In this document: one piece after another, positions 54,086 through 63,212 of the stretch | Numbering within the stretch: the first letter of the stretch is position 1 | Layout of the letters: each line of letters opens with the position of its first letter | From: an uncultured Granulosicoccaceae bacterium | Lineage (GTDB): Bacteria; Pseudomonadota; Gammaproteobacteria; Granulosicoccales; Granulosicoccaceae | Length of the DNA stretch: 64,000 nt | Direction: 5' to 3' | Assembly: GCA_938035945.1 (NCBI GenBank) | Contig: CALHOU010000048.1 | Coordinates: forward strand, 1 to 64,000 | Notes under the pieces: model-generated | Told to the model about the DNA's origin: nothing | The model's database searches: none | What the model saw: only the letters and a program-made list of their open reading frames with translations | Made by a program: the position numbers and the translations under genes

Positions 54086-55531
54086 CTACTCTTCAATTGA
54101 AGACAATGTAACGGCCTCTTCACTCTGCAAGGGCATGGGCAGATCTTGCATCGTTGGGTCGACAATAGTAGCTACCTTTTGTTGCAAGATAGACTGTACT
54201 TTCATCGGTTGCGCACGGGGTGTAGAGTTGCCTGTGGTTCGCTCTGGCAAGGTTTCGCGAACTTCCGGATTACCGACCACTATCAACACTTCGGTACTCA
54301 CGCGCACATCGAAGTCATCGGGGTGTATTGCAGTAAACCGGAACACATGCTGGCCTTGGTCGGCTTTTGTAGTGCGCCAATGAAACGTTCGCACACCGGT
54401 TCCATCATTCTTAGGGTCGAAAGTTCCACCTCTGGGCAGGCGGTCGATATGCAATATGGGTACGCTGCGGTCGGATGTTTGCGGTACAACTTTAAATTGT
54501 ATCGTTTGCCCTGCACTTACAATTTGCGCCGACAATGGTGCGATGGAAACGCTGTGTTGTACTGCGATGGGTTTACTCTGCCACCGATTCCTTAAAGCAG
54601 CTAACCGCGTTTCAGCCGCCTCGGACTCTTCGCTCTCGTTCGGCTCATTCAGTTCAACTACTTCATTCAGTTCAAGGGGTTCATTCAGTTCAAGTGGTTC
54701 ATCCAGTCCGTCACTAGTCGCAAGCTCTATCGGAACAATTTCGTCAGTGCTGTTAAGCTCGTTGACGACGGTCAGCACCAATACCTGTTCGGTTTGAGCA
54801 TGTTGACCGGACGCATCAACCGCAATCAACTCCACGCGGTGTTTTCCCAACTGCGCCACATCCGGTCGCCAGCTAAGTAACCAGCTTCCAGCAAACGCCT
54901 CTTCAAACATTGCGCCTGGTGGAAGTGCCGCAGCCGACAGAGCGACCATGTTCGCGCCTAACTTAGTCGGCCTGACAAACAGTTGGAATTCTCTGTCAAC
55001 CTGCAATAGCTGCGCAGTGATGGAGGGCAGCATTGTGATATCAGGCTTATCGATCTTTACAGAGGTTCCCGTATTTGGAGTGGGCTGGGGTTCATCACCA
55101 CCAACCGCCCTGATACGCGCAAGCTCAGTTAAATACGCTTGCTCCTGCTCGGCCGTACCATGTTCTAACACCATGCGTTGCGTGCTAAACACGGCGGGGC
55201 GTGCAGGATGATAGGCCTGCACGATAATCACAACTTTATTGGCAACATTCGCCGGTGGCGTCCAATTAAATTCGTGTGTGCCATCACTTGAAACACTAAG
55301 AGACGCCCGCTTGGGAGCGTTGATCAACCGTAAATTTGGCAATTGCCCATCAATTCGATTGGCGTTCAATCGAACGGAAATAGGTTGAAGCGCAAAAAAC
55401 GTTTGCGTTGGGATTGGAAGCAGTTGGGGCTGATTATTTGCGTTTGCTTTGAAGCCAATCAGTTGCAGAACTAAAGCAACAAACATCAGCATCGAAAAAC
55501 TGGGCGCGGGGCGTTGGAACGCAGATAACAC
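54086..55531 (-). CDS. Periplasmic Ig-like protein with an acidic repeat linker
   Basis: A 481-residue exported protein. The signal peptide (hydrophobic stretch then KANANN) is followed by a beta domain (PQLLPIPTQTFFALQPISVRL...HEFNWTPP), a second (MLPSITAQLLQVDREFQLFV...LLSWRPDVAQLGKHRVEL), an acidic linker of repeated LNEPLE-type units, and a third beta domain (QHSVSIAPLSAQIVSAGQTIQFKVV...FHWRTTKADQGQHVFRF). The three resemble one another and the putative Ig-like (He_PIG/cadherin-like) repeats. Function unknown; possibly structural or substrate-binding at the cell surface. The start is GTG 55531, with GAGAG seven bases upstream; ATG 55492 is a possible alternative. Confidence 0.75.
   Translation of the reverse strand: MLSAFQRPAPSFSMLMFVALVLQLIGFKANANNQPQLLPIPTQTFFALQPISVRLNANRIDGQLPNLRLINAPKRASLSVSSDGTHEFNWTPPANVANKVVIIVQAYHPARPAVFSTQRMVLEHGTAEQEQAYLTELARIRAVGGDEPQPTPNTGTSVKIDKPDITMLPSITAQLLQVDREFQLFVRPTKLGANMVALSAAALPPGAMFEEAFAGSWLLSWRPDVAQLGKHRVELIAVDASGQHAQTEQVLVLTVVNELNSTDEIVPIELATSDGLDEPLELNEPLELNEVVELNEPNESEESEAAETRLAALRNRWQSKPIAVQHSVSIAPLSAQIVSAGQTIQFKVVPQTSDRSVPILHIDRLPRGGTFDPKNDGTGVRTFHWRTTKADQGQHVFRFTAIHPDDFDVRVSTEVLIVVGNPEVRETLPERTTGNSTPRAQPMKVQSILQQKVATIVDPTMQDLPMPLQSEEAVTLSSIEE
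54642..54713. repeat. 18-bp tandem repeat (four copies) in the Ig-like gene
   Basis: Four copies of an 18-base unit built on TTCATTCAGTTCAA run back to back, the last partly diverged. On the coding strand each gives six residues of the type LNEPLE. The frame is kept, so copy changes would alter only the length of the acidic linker. Confidence 0.85.
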
Positions 55532-55648
55532 GGATGATCTCTCGACCTTTGGTTCAACTGCTCATGTTAGTGCACGACATCAAAATGGTCAACGTAATGA
55601 CGACAATGACACAGTTCAACATCCTCCAGATTGTACAAAATAAATACG

Positions 55649-56269
55649 TTACTGAGCGACGCGAAAAGTTAAATTCCAACGCACACTACCAAACTGCGGA
55701 TGCGTTGCCTGTTTTAATTTACGCACACCATGAAAGTGACAGCGCGCCTCACCGCCGAACACAAGCACATCACCATCATGCAAATCGATCGACTGCGATT
55801 TGCCGCCCTTCTGCTCACCTTGGATAAAAAATCGCGCCGGAATGCCTAGCGATGCCGATACGATCGGATAGTCAAATGAACGCTCATTGCGATCTTGATG
55901 CGCGCCCATTTGCGCGCCCGGCTTGTATTGATTGATTAAACAGGCATCCGGTTCATAATCGTCAAAGCCAGCAGCGGCAGCCGCTGAATTAGCTAAACTA
56001 CGCAAAGCAGCTGGCAGCTCGGGCCATGGCTGGTCAGTTTCAGGGTCAACCGCGCTGTATCGATAACCACGTCTATCCGACGTCCACCCTACATCTCCGC
56101 AGTTTGTCATGGCCACCGACATCTTGAAGCCGCGTTGTGTTTGCATATGTCGCAGTGGCGCTGCGGCTATGACTTGCCGAATTGCCGGCCAGATTTCACG
56201 ACTTTGCGCAAAGCCTGGCAGATACCACATGCCAGGCATTAGGCAGACGGGTTCTTTGAGTAGCGTCAT
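55649..56269 (-). CDS. alkB: AlkB-type DNA/RNA dealkylase
   Basis: A 206-residue Fe(II)/2-oxoglutarate oxygenase that repairs alkylated bases. The metal site is GAHQDRNE (His, Asp) and CHFHGVRKL (His). The 2-oxoglutarate Arg is in RWNLTFR, the RxNxTxR motif specific to the AlkB family. NQYKPGAQMG and RGYRYSAVD are substrate-recognition loops. Methionine 24 of the longer frame is chosen because the family starts there. It stands alone. Confidence 0.93.
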   Translation of the reverse strand: MTLLKEPVCLMPGMWYLPGFAQSREIWPAIRQVIAAAPLRHMQTQRGFKMSVAMTNCGDVGWTSDRRGYRYSAVDPETDQPWPELPAALRSLANSAAAAAGFDDYEPDACLINQYKPGAQMGAHQDRNERSFDYPIVSASLGIPARFFIQGEQKGGKSQSIDLHDGDVLVFGGEARCHFHGVRKLKQATHPQFGSVRWNLTFRVAQ

Positions 56270-56422
56270 GGCTATAGCATAGCGAACCGCCCGGGCTAAA
56301 ACGTGGCTATTTTTGAAGAAAATGGTATTTGAGGACATGATTCGGACAATTTACGTATTTTTATACCCGATTTCGGGCAAAATATTAGATATATTCAAGA
56401 TAATCTCCTTAAATACGCTCCC

Positions 56423-56695
56423 ATGTCCGACAACCCACTCCCCATTGAGCTGATCGACCACCTGTGTCGAAACAGCCGCCTGACCGCCGACGAGGCAGAG
56501 CATGTGGTGATCGAAGTGTTGGCCTACTTCTCTGATACGCCAGACGAATTTCTTCGTGCCCGGCATCAGGAATTACAAGCGCTTGGTGGGTCAAACACCG
56601 AAATCTATGCGAGTTTGCAGCAAGAATTGGAACTGCGTCGATTTCGATCCAAACCACTAAGCACACGACAAATTCGCCGAGCAATTTACGGCTAA
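56423..56695 (+). CDS. Small conserved-looking protein upstream of glmS
   Basis: A 90-residue soluble protein, helical and charged, with no family recognised. The N-terminal half (LPIELIDHLCRNSRLTADEAEHVV) and the C-terminal half (LRARHQELQALGGSNTEIYASLQQELELRRF) look like two helical hairpins, ending in RSKPLSTRQIRRAIYG, a basic tail that could bind nucleic acid. It starts without a clear ribosome site and ends 15 bases before glmS in the same direction, so it probably shares that transcript and could help regulate it. Confidence 0.7.
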   Translation: MSDNPLPIELIDHLCRNSRLTADEAEHVVIEVLAYFSDTPDEFLRARHQELQALGGSNTEIYASLQQELELRRFRSKPLSTRQIRRAIYG

Positions 56696-56710
56696 AAAAG
56701 AGATTCTTCT

Positions 56711-58537
56711 ATGTGCGGGATTATCGCCTACACCGGCAAGCAACCAGTCTTACCTATTTTATTAGACGGATTAAAACGACTCGAATACCGTGGCTATGAC
56801 TCAACCGGGATTTCCATTGTATCGCGTAAGAAAATAAAGACTGTGAAAGCGGCGGGCAAACTAAATATGCTCGAAAGCAAAATCAACGGACCAATTACTG
56901 GCGGTTGTGGAATCGGCCACACACGTTGGGCAACGCATGGCGCACCAACAGACGAAAACGCACATCCGCATACCGACCCAAGCAATCGATTTGCGATCGT
57001 GCATAACGGCATAATCGAAAATGTTGACGCACTCAAAAAGTTATTAGGTAAAGAGGCGGTTTATTCATCACAAACCGATTCCGAAGTTTTAGCGCATTTA
57101 CTTGCGCTACAGCCAGGCGACTTGCTACACGCTGTGCGGGAAGTCTTAGCCATGGTAGTTGGCACCTACGGACTAGCGGTAATCGATCAGCAACATCCAG
57201 ACACCATTGTGGTCGCCAGAAATGGCAGCCCGTTGATTCTTGGTATTGGTGAAAACGAAATGCTGGCCGCGTCTGATATGTCGGCTTTAAGTCGACACAC
57301 AAATCAAGCTGTGCATTTGGATGACGGGGAAATAGCAAAGCTAAGCCCACAGGGTTTTGAAGTCATTCGCATGGATTCCAGTGTTGCCAATAAAGAGGCG
57401 ATCACACTTAACAATCAAAACGCAAACTACGATCGTGGCGGACATCCCCATTATTTATACAAAGAAATTATTGATCAACCGGATACGGTCCAACAAACGC
57501 TTAGTGGGCGTCTTGATGATCGTTTTTCTACGGCACACTTGGGTGGCCTTAACTTGGAAGCGCGAGATTTAATTGGCGTTAAGCGCATTACAATCCTCGG
57601 CTGTGGTTCAGCGCTTTATGCTGGTATGGCAGGCGCAAACATGATTGAGTCTTTGGCCCGTATACCGGTAACGGCAGAAGCGGCTGCAGAATTTCGTTAC
57701 CGAAACCCGGTCATTGAGCAAGACACTCTCTACATTGTTGTGAGTCAATCCGGCGAAACTTTCGATACGCTTGCAGCCCTTAGAGAAGTGCGACGCAAAG
57801 GCGGCTTTGTACTTGGTATTGTTAACAGCGTGGGTAGCACCATCGCTCGGGAAGTCGATGGTGGCATCTATATGCATGCTGGACCGGAAGTATCGGTTGC
57901 TTCAACCAAAGCCTACACAAGTATGTTGATCGCGTTTGCTCTACTGGCATTGCTGCTAGGTAGATCGCGTGATGTATCGCCGCAACAGGGCAGCCGACTC
58001 ATTGCCGATTTAAAACAACTACCCGATAACATTAGATCAGTACTCGCAATGGAACCCGAGATAGCGAAGCTGGCCGATAAATACAAGAAAAGTCAAAGCG
58101 CATTTTTTATTGGGCGTACCAATGGGTTTCCCATTGCACTCGAAGGTGCACAAAAACTAAAAGAGATATCATACATACATGCTGAAGCTTATCCAGCATC
58201 GGAATTAAAGCATGGGCCATTGGCCCTGGTAACCGGCAAAACACCCTGTGTTGTTGTGCTACCAAACGATGACCTACTGCCAAAAAGCATTTCGTCAATG
58301 GAAGAGATCAAAGCCCGCGGCGGTCCGGTGATTGCGCTAACCAGTGCAGCACAAACGGATGAAGACCGCATCGACGCATTGGCTGATGATGTTATCCGTG
58401 TACCTGACGCAGACGTGCTAACGCTGAGCGCCGTTATGGGTGTGGCCCTGCAACTGTTCGCCTACCACAGCGCCCTGAGCCTGGGACGCGACGTTGATCA
58501 ACCGCGAAATTTGGCTAAGAGTGTGACCGTGGAATAA
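56711..58537 (+). CDS. glmS: Glutamine-fructose-6-phosphate aminotransferase
   Basis: A 608-residue enzyme that makes glucosamine 6-phosphate, the first step to peptidoglycan and LPS amino sugars. The N-terminal glutaminase domain starts with catalytic Cys2 (MCGIIAYTG) and has GHTRWATHG and NGIIEN. Two SIS domains follow (TILGCGSALYAG, VVSQSGETFDT, ASTKAYTSM, and the second around FIGRTNGFPIALEGAQKLKEIS). The C-terminus AKSVTVE is the family ending that carries the product to the first domain. AGAG lies before the start. It is followed by the large inverted repeat. Confidence 0.97.
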   Translation: MCGIIAYTGKQPVLPILLDGLKRLEYRGYDSTGISIVSRKKIKTVKAAGKLNMLESKINGPITGGCGIGHTRWATHGAPTDENAHPHTDPSNRFAIVHNGIIENVDALKKLLGKEAVYSSQTDSEVLAHLLALQPGDLLHAVREVLAMVVGTYGLAVIDQQHPDTIVVARNGSPLILGIGENEMLAASDMSALSRHTNQAVHLDDGEIAKLSPQGFEVIRMDSSVANKEAITLNNQNANYDRGGHPHYLYKEIIDQPDTVQQTLSGRLDDRFSTAHLGGLNLEARDLIGVKRITILGCGSALYAGMAGANMIESLARIPVTAEAAAEFRYRNPVIEQDTLYIVVSQSGETFDTLAALREVRRKGGFVLGIVNSVGSTIAREVDGGIYMHAGPEVSVASTKAYTSMLIAFALLALLLGRSRDVSPQQGSRLIADLKQLPDNIRSVLAMEPEIAKLADKYKKSQSAFFIGRTNGFPIALEGAQKLKEISYIHAEAYPASELKHGPLALVTGKTPCVVVLPNDDLLPKSISSMEEIKARGGPVIALTSAAQTDEDRIDALADDVIRVPDADVLTLSAVMGVALQLFAYHSALSLGRDVDQPRNLAKSVTVE

Positions 58538-58538
58538 G

Positions 58539-58646
58539 CCGGGGACAGGGAAATCCGGGGAAATCCGGGGACAGTTTACTTAATTCGGTTAGCCACCCAT
58601 GCTACAAAGTACACTCGACGAATTAAGTAAACTGTCCCCGGATTTC
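58539..58646. repeat. 28-bp perfect inverted repeat (REPIN-like element)
   Basis: Two arms of 28 bases (58560-58587 and 58619-58646) are exact complements of each other around a 31-base loop. Each arm holds the core CCGGGGACAGTTTACTT. Before the left arm, CCGGGGACAG and ATCCGGGGAA are partly repeated, as if the left arm had been duplicated in tandem. This shape (two REP-type units inverted, G-rich head) is that of a REPIN mobilised by a RAYT transposase; none is encoded in the window. It lies just after the glmS stop and may also act as a terminator. Half of the core recurs at 30607-30618. Confidence 0.85.
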
Positions 58647-58734
58647 GCCCGCGCCCCCAGCATTTTGCCTAGGGTTAGGTCGTATTCAATTGTGCGACAA
58701 TAGTGCAACTTTTATAACAGCAAAGGCCAGACAC

Positions 58735-59175
58735 ATGCGATATATCCACACTATGGTTCGGGTGAAAAACGTTGAGGATTCGATCGATTTTTACTGTAAT
58801 AAGCTCGGCATGAAAGAAATGCGCCGAGTCGATGTTGAAGCAGGTCGTTATACACTCATATTCTTGGCCGGCAGCAAAGACGAGTCAACCTCCCGCGAAA
58901 ATAACGCGCCAGAGCTTGAATTGACCTACAACTGGGACACCGAAGACTACGACTCTGGCAGAAATTTTGGCCATCTTGCATACCGTGTGGATAATATTTA
59001 CGAAACCTGCCAACAACTCATGGACGCAGGCGTTACCATTAACAGACCCCCTCGGGACGGACGCATGGCATTTGTAAAATCGCCAGACAATATTTCTATC
59101 GAACTATTGCAAGAAGGGGATGCTTTGCCACCACAAGCTCCGTGGACAGAGATGGAAAACACTGGCTCCTGGTAA
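58735..59175 (+). CDS. gloA: Lactoylglutathione lyase (glyoxalase I)
   Basis: A 146-residue enzyme that makes S-lactoylglutathione from methylglyoxal and glutathione. All four metal ligands are visible: His in RYIHTM, Glu in ELELTYNW, His in FGHLAY and Glu in ISIELLQ. The length fits bacterial (nickel-type) GloA. ATG 58735, with AAGG eight bases upstream, is preferred to the in-frame start at 58690. It is followed by gloB after 45 bases; together they detoxify methylglyoxal. Confidence 0.95.
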   Translation: MRYIHTMVRVKNVEDSIDFYCNKLGMKEMRRVDVEAGRYTLIFLAGSKDESTSRENNAPELELTYNWDTEDYDSGRNFGHLAYRVDNIYETCQQLMDAGVTINRPPRDGRMAFVKSPDNISIELLQEGDALPPQAPWTEMENTGSW

Positions 59176-59220
59176 ACCAGATAAGCTACTAACAAACGCA
59201 GTTCACATTGGAATAGCTCT

Positions 59221-59991
59221 ATGAGTCAGTTGAACATACATCAGTATCCGTACATGTCAGACAACTACGGTGTGTTGTTACATTCACCGAAAACTGGCGA
59301 AACGGCATGCATAGATTGTGGTGATGCTTCAGCAACACTGGCTGCACTAGCGCAACAAGGGTGGGCGCTCACTGAAATCTGGGTTACCCACCATCACGCC
59401 GACCACACAGCAGGTGTGGTCGAGCTCAAGGACGCTACGGGTGCAACGGTTATAGGGCCTAAACCCCTATCGCAAGAAATAGCCGGTCTTGATAAAACGC
59501 TCGAAGACGGTGATACCTTCCAATTCTCTGGCATGGAAGTGCAAACACTGCACACACCTGGTCATACCAAAGACATGATCAACTTTTATCTTCCAGAAGA
59601 GAATATCGTGTTCACCGGAGATACTTTATTCACCATCGGATGTGGCCGTTTGTTCGAATGTGATGCCGCGACTATGTATGCAAGTCTTGCAAAACTAACA
59701 GCATTACCAGCAGCGACCCTGGTGTACAGTAGCCATGAATACACGCTGGCCAACGTAAAATTTGCACTCTCAGTCGACCCTAAGAACCAGGCACTGATTG
59801 CGCGCGCAAAAACCGTTGAGTCTTTACGTGCCGACGGTAAACCCACAGTGCCCTCAAGCATACAAGAAGAATTGGACACTAATCCGTTTTTAAGAGCAGA
59901 TGATGAACAGATTCGTGAATTGCTGGACATGCGGCAGGCAAGTAGTGAAGAGGTGTTCGCGGAGATAAGACACCGCAAAGATAATTTCTAA
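59221..59991 (+). CDS. gloB: Hydroxyacylglutathione hydrolase (glyoxalase II)
   Basis: A 256-residue metallo-beta-lactamase-fold enzyme that releases lactate from S-lactoylglutathione. The metal motif is THHHADHTAG, with HTPGHTKDM, TGDTLFTIGCGR and SSHEYTLANVKFAL further ligands and the family's C-terminal helical domain. It ends with its stop overlapping the convergent c-di-GMP gene. Confidence 0.95.
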   Translation: MSQLNIHQYPYMSDNYGVLLHSPKTGETACIDCGDASATLAALAQQGWALTEIWVTHHHADHTAGVVELKDATGATVIGPKPLSQEIAGLDKTLEDGDTFQFSGMEVQTLHTPGHTKDMINFYLPEENIVFTGDTLFTIGCGRLFECDAATMYASLAKLTALPAATLVYSSHEYTLANVKFALSVDPKNQALIARAKTVESLRADGKPTVPSSIQEELDTNPFLRADDEQIRELLDMRQASSEEVFAEIRHRKDNF

Positions 59992-62810
59992 CCCGCTTTG
60001 CGGTTCTCATGAAACATGGATTGAACCGCCGCGATTGTATCCGGAATCTCTGCTGCAGGCACAGCCTTGGCAAAGTAATACCCTTGAACACATTCGCAAC
60101 CCAGGGCTAATAGCTTTTGAAGTTGCGCTTCATTCTCAACCCCTTCTGCAACCGTTTTGAGTCCCAAGGTTCTGGCCATGGTTAGAATCGTGTTGACCAA
60201 CGAATACTCTTCGGTACCGAGCTCTAACTTGTCGACAAATACTTTATCGATCTTCATGCTGTCTAGCGGTAGTTGCTCGAGGTATGCTAACGATGAATAA
60301 CCAGTACCGAAATCATCAATAGCAATACTAATACCTTGTGCTCGTAAGTCGCTTAGCGTTTGCACAACTTTGGATAGATTGTTCATAACCACAGATTCGG
60401 TGACTTCAAGTTCCAGCAACGCGGGGTCTAAGTTGTGTTTACCTAAGGTAGTGATAACGCCTGATGCGAAATCTTCCAACACGAATTGCGGTGCAGATAT
60501 GTTGACCGCCATGGTTAACGATTCCAACCCTTGCTCACTCCATTGAGCGCTTTGGCGAACAGCTTCATTAAGCGCCCATTTCCCGATTTCAGTTATATAA
60601 CCGGCCTCTTCGGCCAAAGCGACAAAGTCAATGGGCGTTATTATTCCCTGCTCTGGATGCCGCCAACGCAGCAGCGCTTCAACGCCAGATACCGCTCCAT
60701 GCACAACATCCACTTTGGGCTGATAGTGCAATTCAAACTGTTTGTTTTCAATCGCATGCAGTAAATCGACCTCTAAAGCGGCGCGGGCTCGGTATTGCTC
60801 AGCCATACTTTGATTAAAACTACGAACACTACTATTACCTTCAGCCTTAGCTTCATACATAGCAAAATCAGCATTGCGCAATAGATCATCAACCGTATTG
60901 CCGTTATCCGGATAAAAGCTTAGGCCAATACTAACGCCAATCTTTAAATTATATTTGTCAACTATAAACTTCTGGCCAATCGATGTGCTTAGGCGTTGCG
61001 CGATGGACAATGCGTTTTCTCTCGACTTGACACCACGCAACAACACAGCGAATTCATCACCACCCATGCGAGCAAGCAAATCTCGCTCCTGCAAACACCC
61101 AGCCAAACGTTTCGCAACTTGTTTTAGGAGCTCATCACCAACACTATGACCCTGGTTATCATTAACACCTTTAAAGCCATCCAAATCCAGAAACAGCAAC
61201 GCGAATTTTTCGGTTTCTTGGTCTTCCTTGTTAACAATTTTACTCAGCTCATTCTCAAAACGTAAACGGTTCGGTAGTTTGGTCAAACTGTCATGGAACG
61301 CTTGGAAGTGTATTTTATCGAGTAGGTTTTGGCGAGATACTGAACTCGACAACTGCGAAATAAGCAATTCAAGCAGGCTTAACTCTACATCTGTAAAGTC
61401 TCGCTGGTTATCACTTCTACCAAGTACCAAAACACCCCACACAATGTCATCTTGCATTAATGGAATCGTAATTGAACAACCGATGCCGAGTAGCTCCTTG
61501 ATTTTTTGTACAGCCGCTGAATCTCTTTCGTCTTTTACACCACAAGGGACCAATCCAATCTTCTTATTTTCGACAGACCACTGACTAACAGAACTGGACA
61601 TCAATTTCACATTCACGAAATTAGCTCGCGTGATCTCGTCACCGGTTTTTTGCCATTCAGCGAGTAATGAAAATTTTCCATCTGGTTCAACTTTGCAAAC
61701 CGTTGCGTGCTTTGATCTAAAAACACTCAACAAAGACTTGCACACATTGTCGATAAGATCTTTTAAATTAGCCGCCGTGTAAAACGACTCCGTTATCTCG
61801 CCTATGGCCTTGTGACGCTCTAACTCCGCCTTCTGCTCGCTTATTAATATCGAATTCTCAATGGCGATGGAGGCAGTTCGGGTAAATAGCTTCAAGATAT
61901 CCAAATAGTTTTCAAGGCTATCACCTATCGAATCCAGCGCAACGCACACCACACCATTGAACTGACCATTCGCTTGAAACGGCACCGCGCAGCGCTTAGT
62001 TGAACTGCCCCATAAGGGAACGTGCGCAGATTCAATCGCCTTGTTTTCTTCTAGGACCAGATCATTTAGCTCCCAAGCTAGCCCGGCTACATCTTCTGAC
62101 TTAGCATGCTTAAAACCTTTGAAGTCAGTAAACCGACCGGTCGCCCCTACAATTTCCATATACTGACCGGACTCGTGCAGCATACTCACAAACGCTGAGT
62201 CCGCATTGGCAAGCGATACTGCTTGCATTGCAATATGATCCATTAACTCATCAACTGACTTTCGTTCCAGAAGACGCATCGTCACATCACTTAGCGCCGA
62301 CATGAACTTATTGCGCATCTCCAAGGCTGAGTATTCAAATTCATTCTGAGTAGATTTAGTCGCTACATCGCTGCGTTGATCATCGCGTTGCGCCAATGCA
62401 GCTAATCCGGAGCAAAACTGGGTTCGACTTTGTATGGATTGCCGGGAAGAACCATTGGCTTCGAAGTGCCGACGCTGCATTAAAGCTAAACGACCATTGA
62501 GTATTTCAGAGGCTGTGATGACATCGTCTACGCCCGCAGCTACAGCGGAATCAGTTATTGTTGAATCTAGATGATCAACGATCGCTACCAAAAAGACTGA
62601 AGAGTCAGCTTGTCGAATAGCGTCAATCGTGTTGGCATGATCAACTGCATTACATACAACCACATCCGCAGGCTGTTTATTTTGCAACCAAAGATCGAGA
62701 GAGACGGTGGTAAATGCTGTGGATGCATTGAAAAATCCAAGATGAGCGCTATCGCAAACCACACGCAATGGTGTGTTTTGAGTAGTCTCAAAGTTGGAAG
62801 AACCGTTCAC
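59988..62810 (-). CDS. GAF-GAF-GGDEF-EAL cyclic-di-GMP enzyme
   Basis: A 940-residue protein. The first 120 residues resemble a receiver-like domain without the phosphorylated Asp (DVVVCNAVDHAN, then VAAGVDDVITAS). Two GAF domains follow (near 175-320 and 335-500). The GGDEF motif is intact (ARMGGDEFAVLL), but the inhibitory site reads QERD, so the usual I-site Arg is missing. The EAL domain has EALLRW, ELEVTESV, DDFGTGYSS and KTVAEGVE, a full phosphodiesterase set. It is soluble and should respond to small molecules or partners through GAF. Its stop overlaps the gloB stop. Confidence 0.93.
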   Translation of the reverse strand: MNGSSNFETTQNTPLRVVCDSAHLGFFNASTAFTTVSLDLWLQNKQPADVVVCNAVDHANTIDAIRQADSSVFLVAIVDHLDSTITDSAVAAGVDDVITASEILNGRLALMQRRHFEANGSSRQSIQSRTQFCSGLAALAQRDDQRSDVATKSTQNEFEYSALEMRNKFMSALSDVTMRLLERKSVDELMDHIAMQAVSLANADSAFVSMLHESGQYMEIVGATGRFTDFKGFKHAKSEDVAGLAWELNDLVLEENKAIESAHVPLWGSSTKRCAVPFQANGQFNGVVCVALDSIGDSLENYLDILKLFTRTASIAIENSILISEQKAELERHKAIGEITESFYTAANLKDLIDNVCKSLLSVFRSKHATVCKVEPDGKFSLLAEWQKTGDEITRANFVNVKLMSSSVSQWSVENKKIGLVPCGVKDERDSAAVQKIKELLGIGCSITIPLMQDDIVWGVLVLGRSDNQRDFTDVELSLLELLISQLSSSVSRQNLLDKIHFQAFHDSLTKLPNRLRFENELSKIVNKEDQETEKFALLFLDLDGFKGVNDNQGHSVGDELLKQVAKRLAGCLQERDLLARMGGDEFAVLLRGVKSRENALSIAQRLSTSIGQKFIVDKYNLKIGVSIGLSFYPDNGNTVDDLLRNADFAMYEAKAEGNSSVRSFNQSMAEQYRARAALEVDLLHAIENKQFELHYQPKVDVVHGAVSGVEALLRWRHPEQGIITPIDFVALAEEAGYITEIGKWALNEAVRQSAQWSEQGLESLTMAVNISAPQFVLEDFASGVITTLGKHNLDPALLELEVTESVVMNNLSKVVQTLSDLRAQGISIAIDDFGTGYSSLAYLEQLPLDSMKIDKVFVDKLELGTEEYSLVNTILTMARTLGLKTVAEGVENEAQLQKLLALGCECVQGYYFAKAVPAAEIPDTIAAVQSMFHENRKAG

Positions 62811-63212
62811 GATCTTTTGAGTAGTTTACATGGCCATTAATACTATTTGGTATCGGCAGCAAACAACAATTAATACAGTTATTTAGTGGCTTTATTCGCG
62901 TTGCGCAAAGTGATGCAAATACGATCTAGCCAGCTCACCGCAATTGTAATTTTGTGCATGAATCCACACTAATATTGAAGCAGAGATTGCGAGTGAGAAA
63001 ACACTGACTACATACGTAAAAATCGTGTCGTATCGCGCATAAAATACTGTCTAAATGCAGTATCAAGTCGTGGCTAGCAGTAGTTACACGGCAATGAATC
63101 TGTGCAGACTTCCTTTTAGTGCCTGGCCATCAACTAACAGTTATGCATTGATTTACTACATCGATTACGCAAAAAGCGAATTGAGTCCCATTAAATTAAC
63201 CGCTAACACAAT
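62811..63212. other. Non-coding gap of 402 bases
   Basis: No gene with support. It should hold the promoter of the GAF-GGDEF-EAL gene at its left end. A 53-codon open frame (63055-63216, plus strand) overlaps the end of the thiolase by four bases but has no ribosome site and no recognisable protein features. Confidence 0.6.

Noticed and set aside
54146-54595. Long plus-strand open frame (149 codons)
   Set aside because: It is antisense to the Ig-like periplasmic protein, which has a signal peptide, domain structure and ribosome site. The antisense translation is Cys/Arg-rich without domains.
58690-58734. Extended N-terminus of glyoxalase I
   Set aside because: The extra 15 codons have no family match and ATG 58735 has a good AAGG site and the exact family start.
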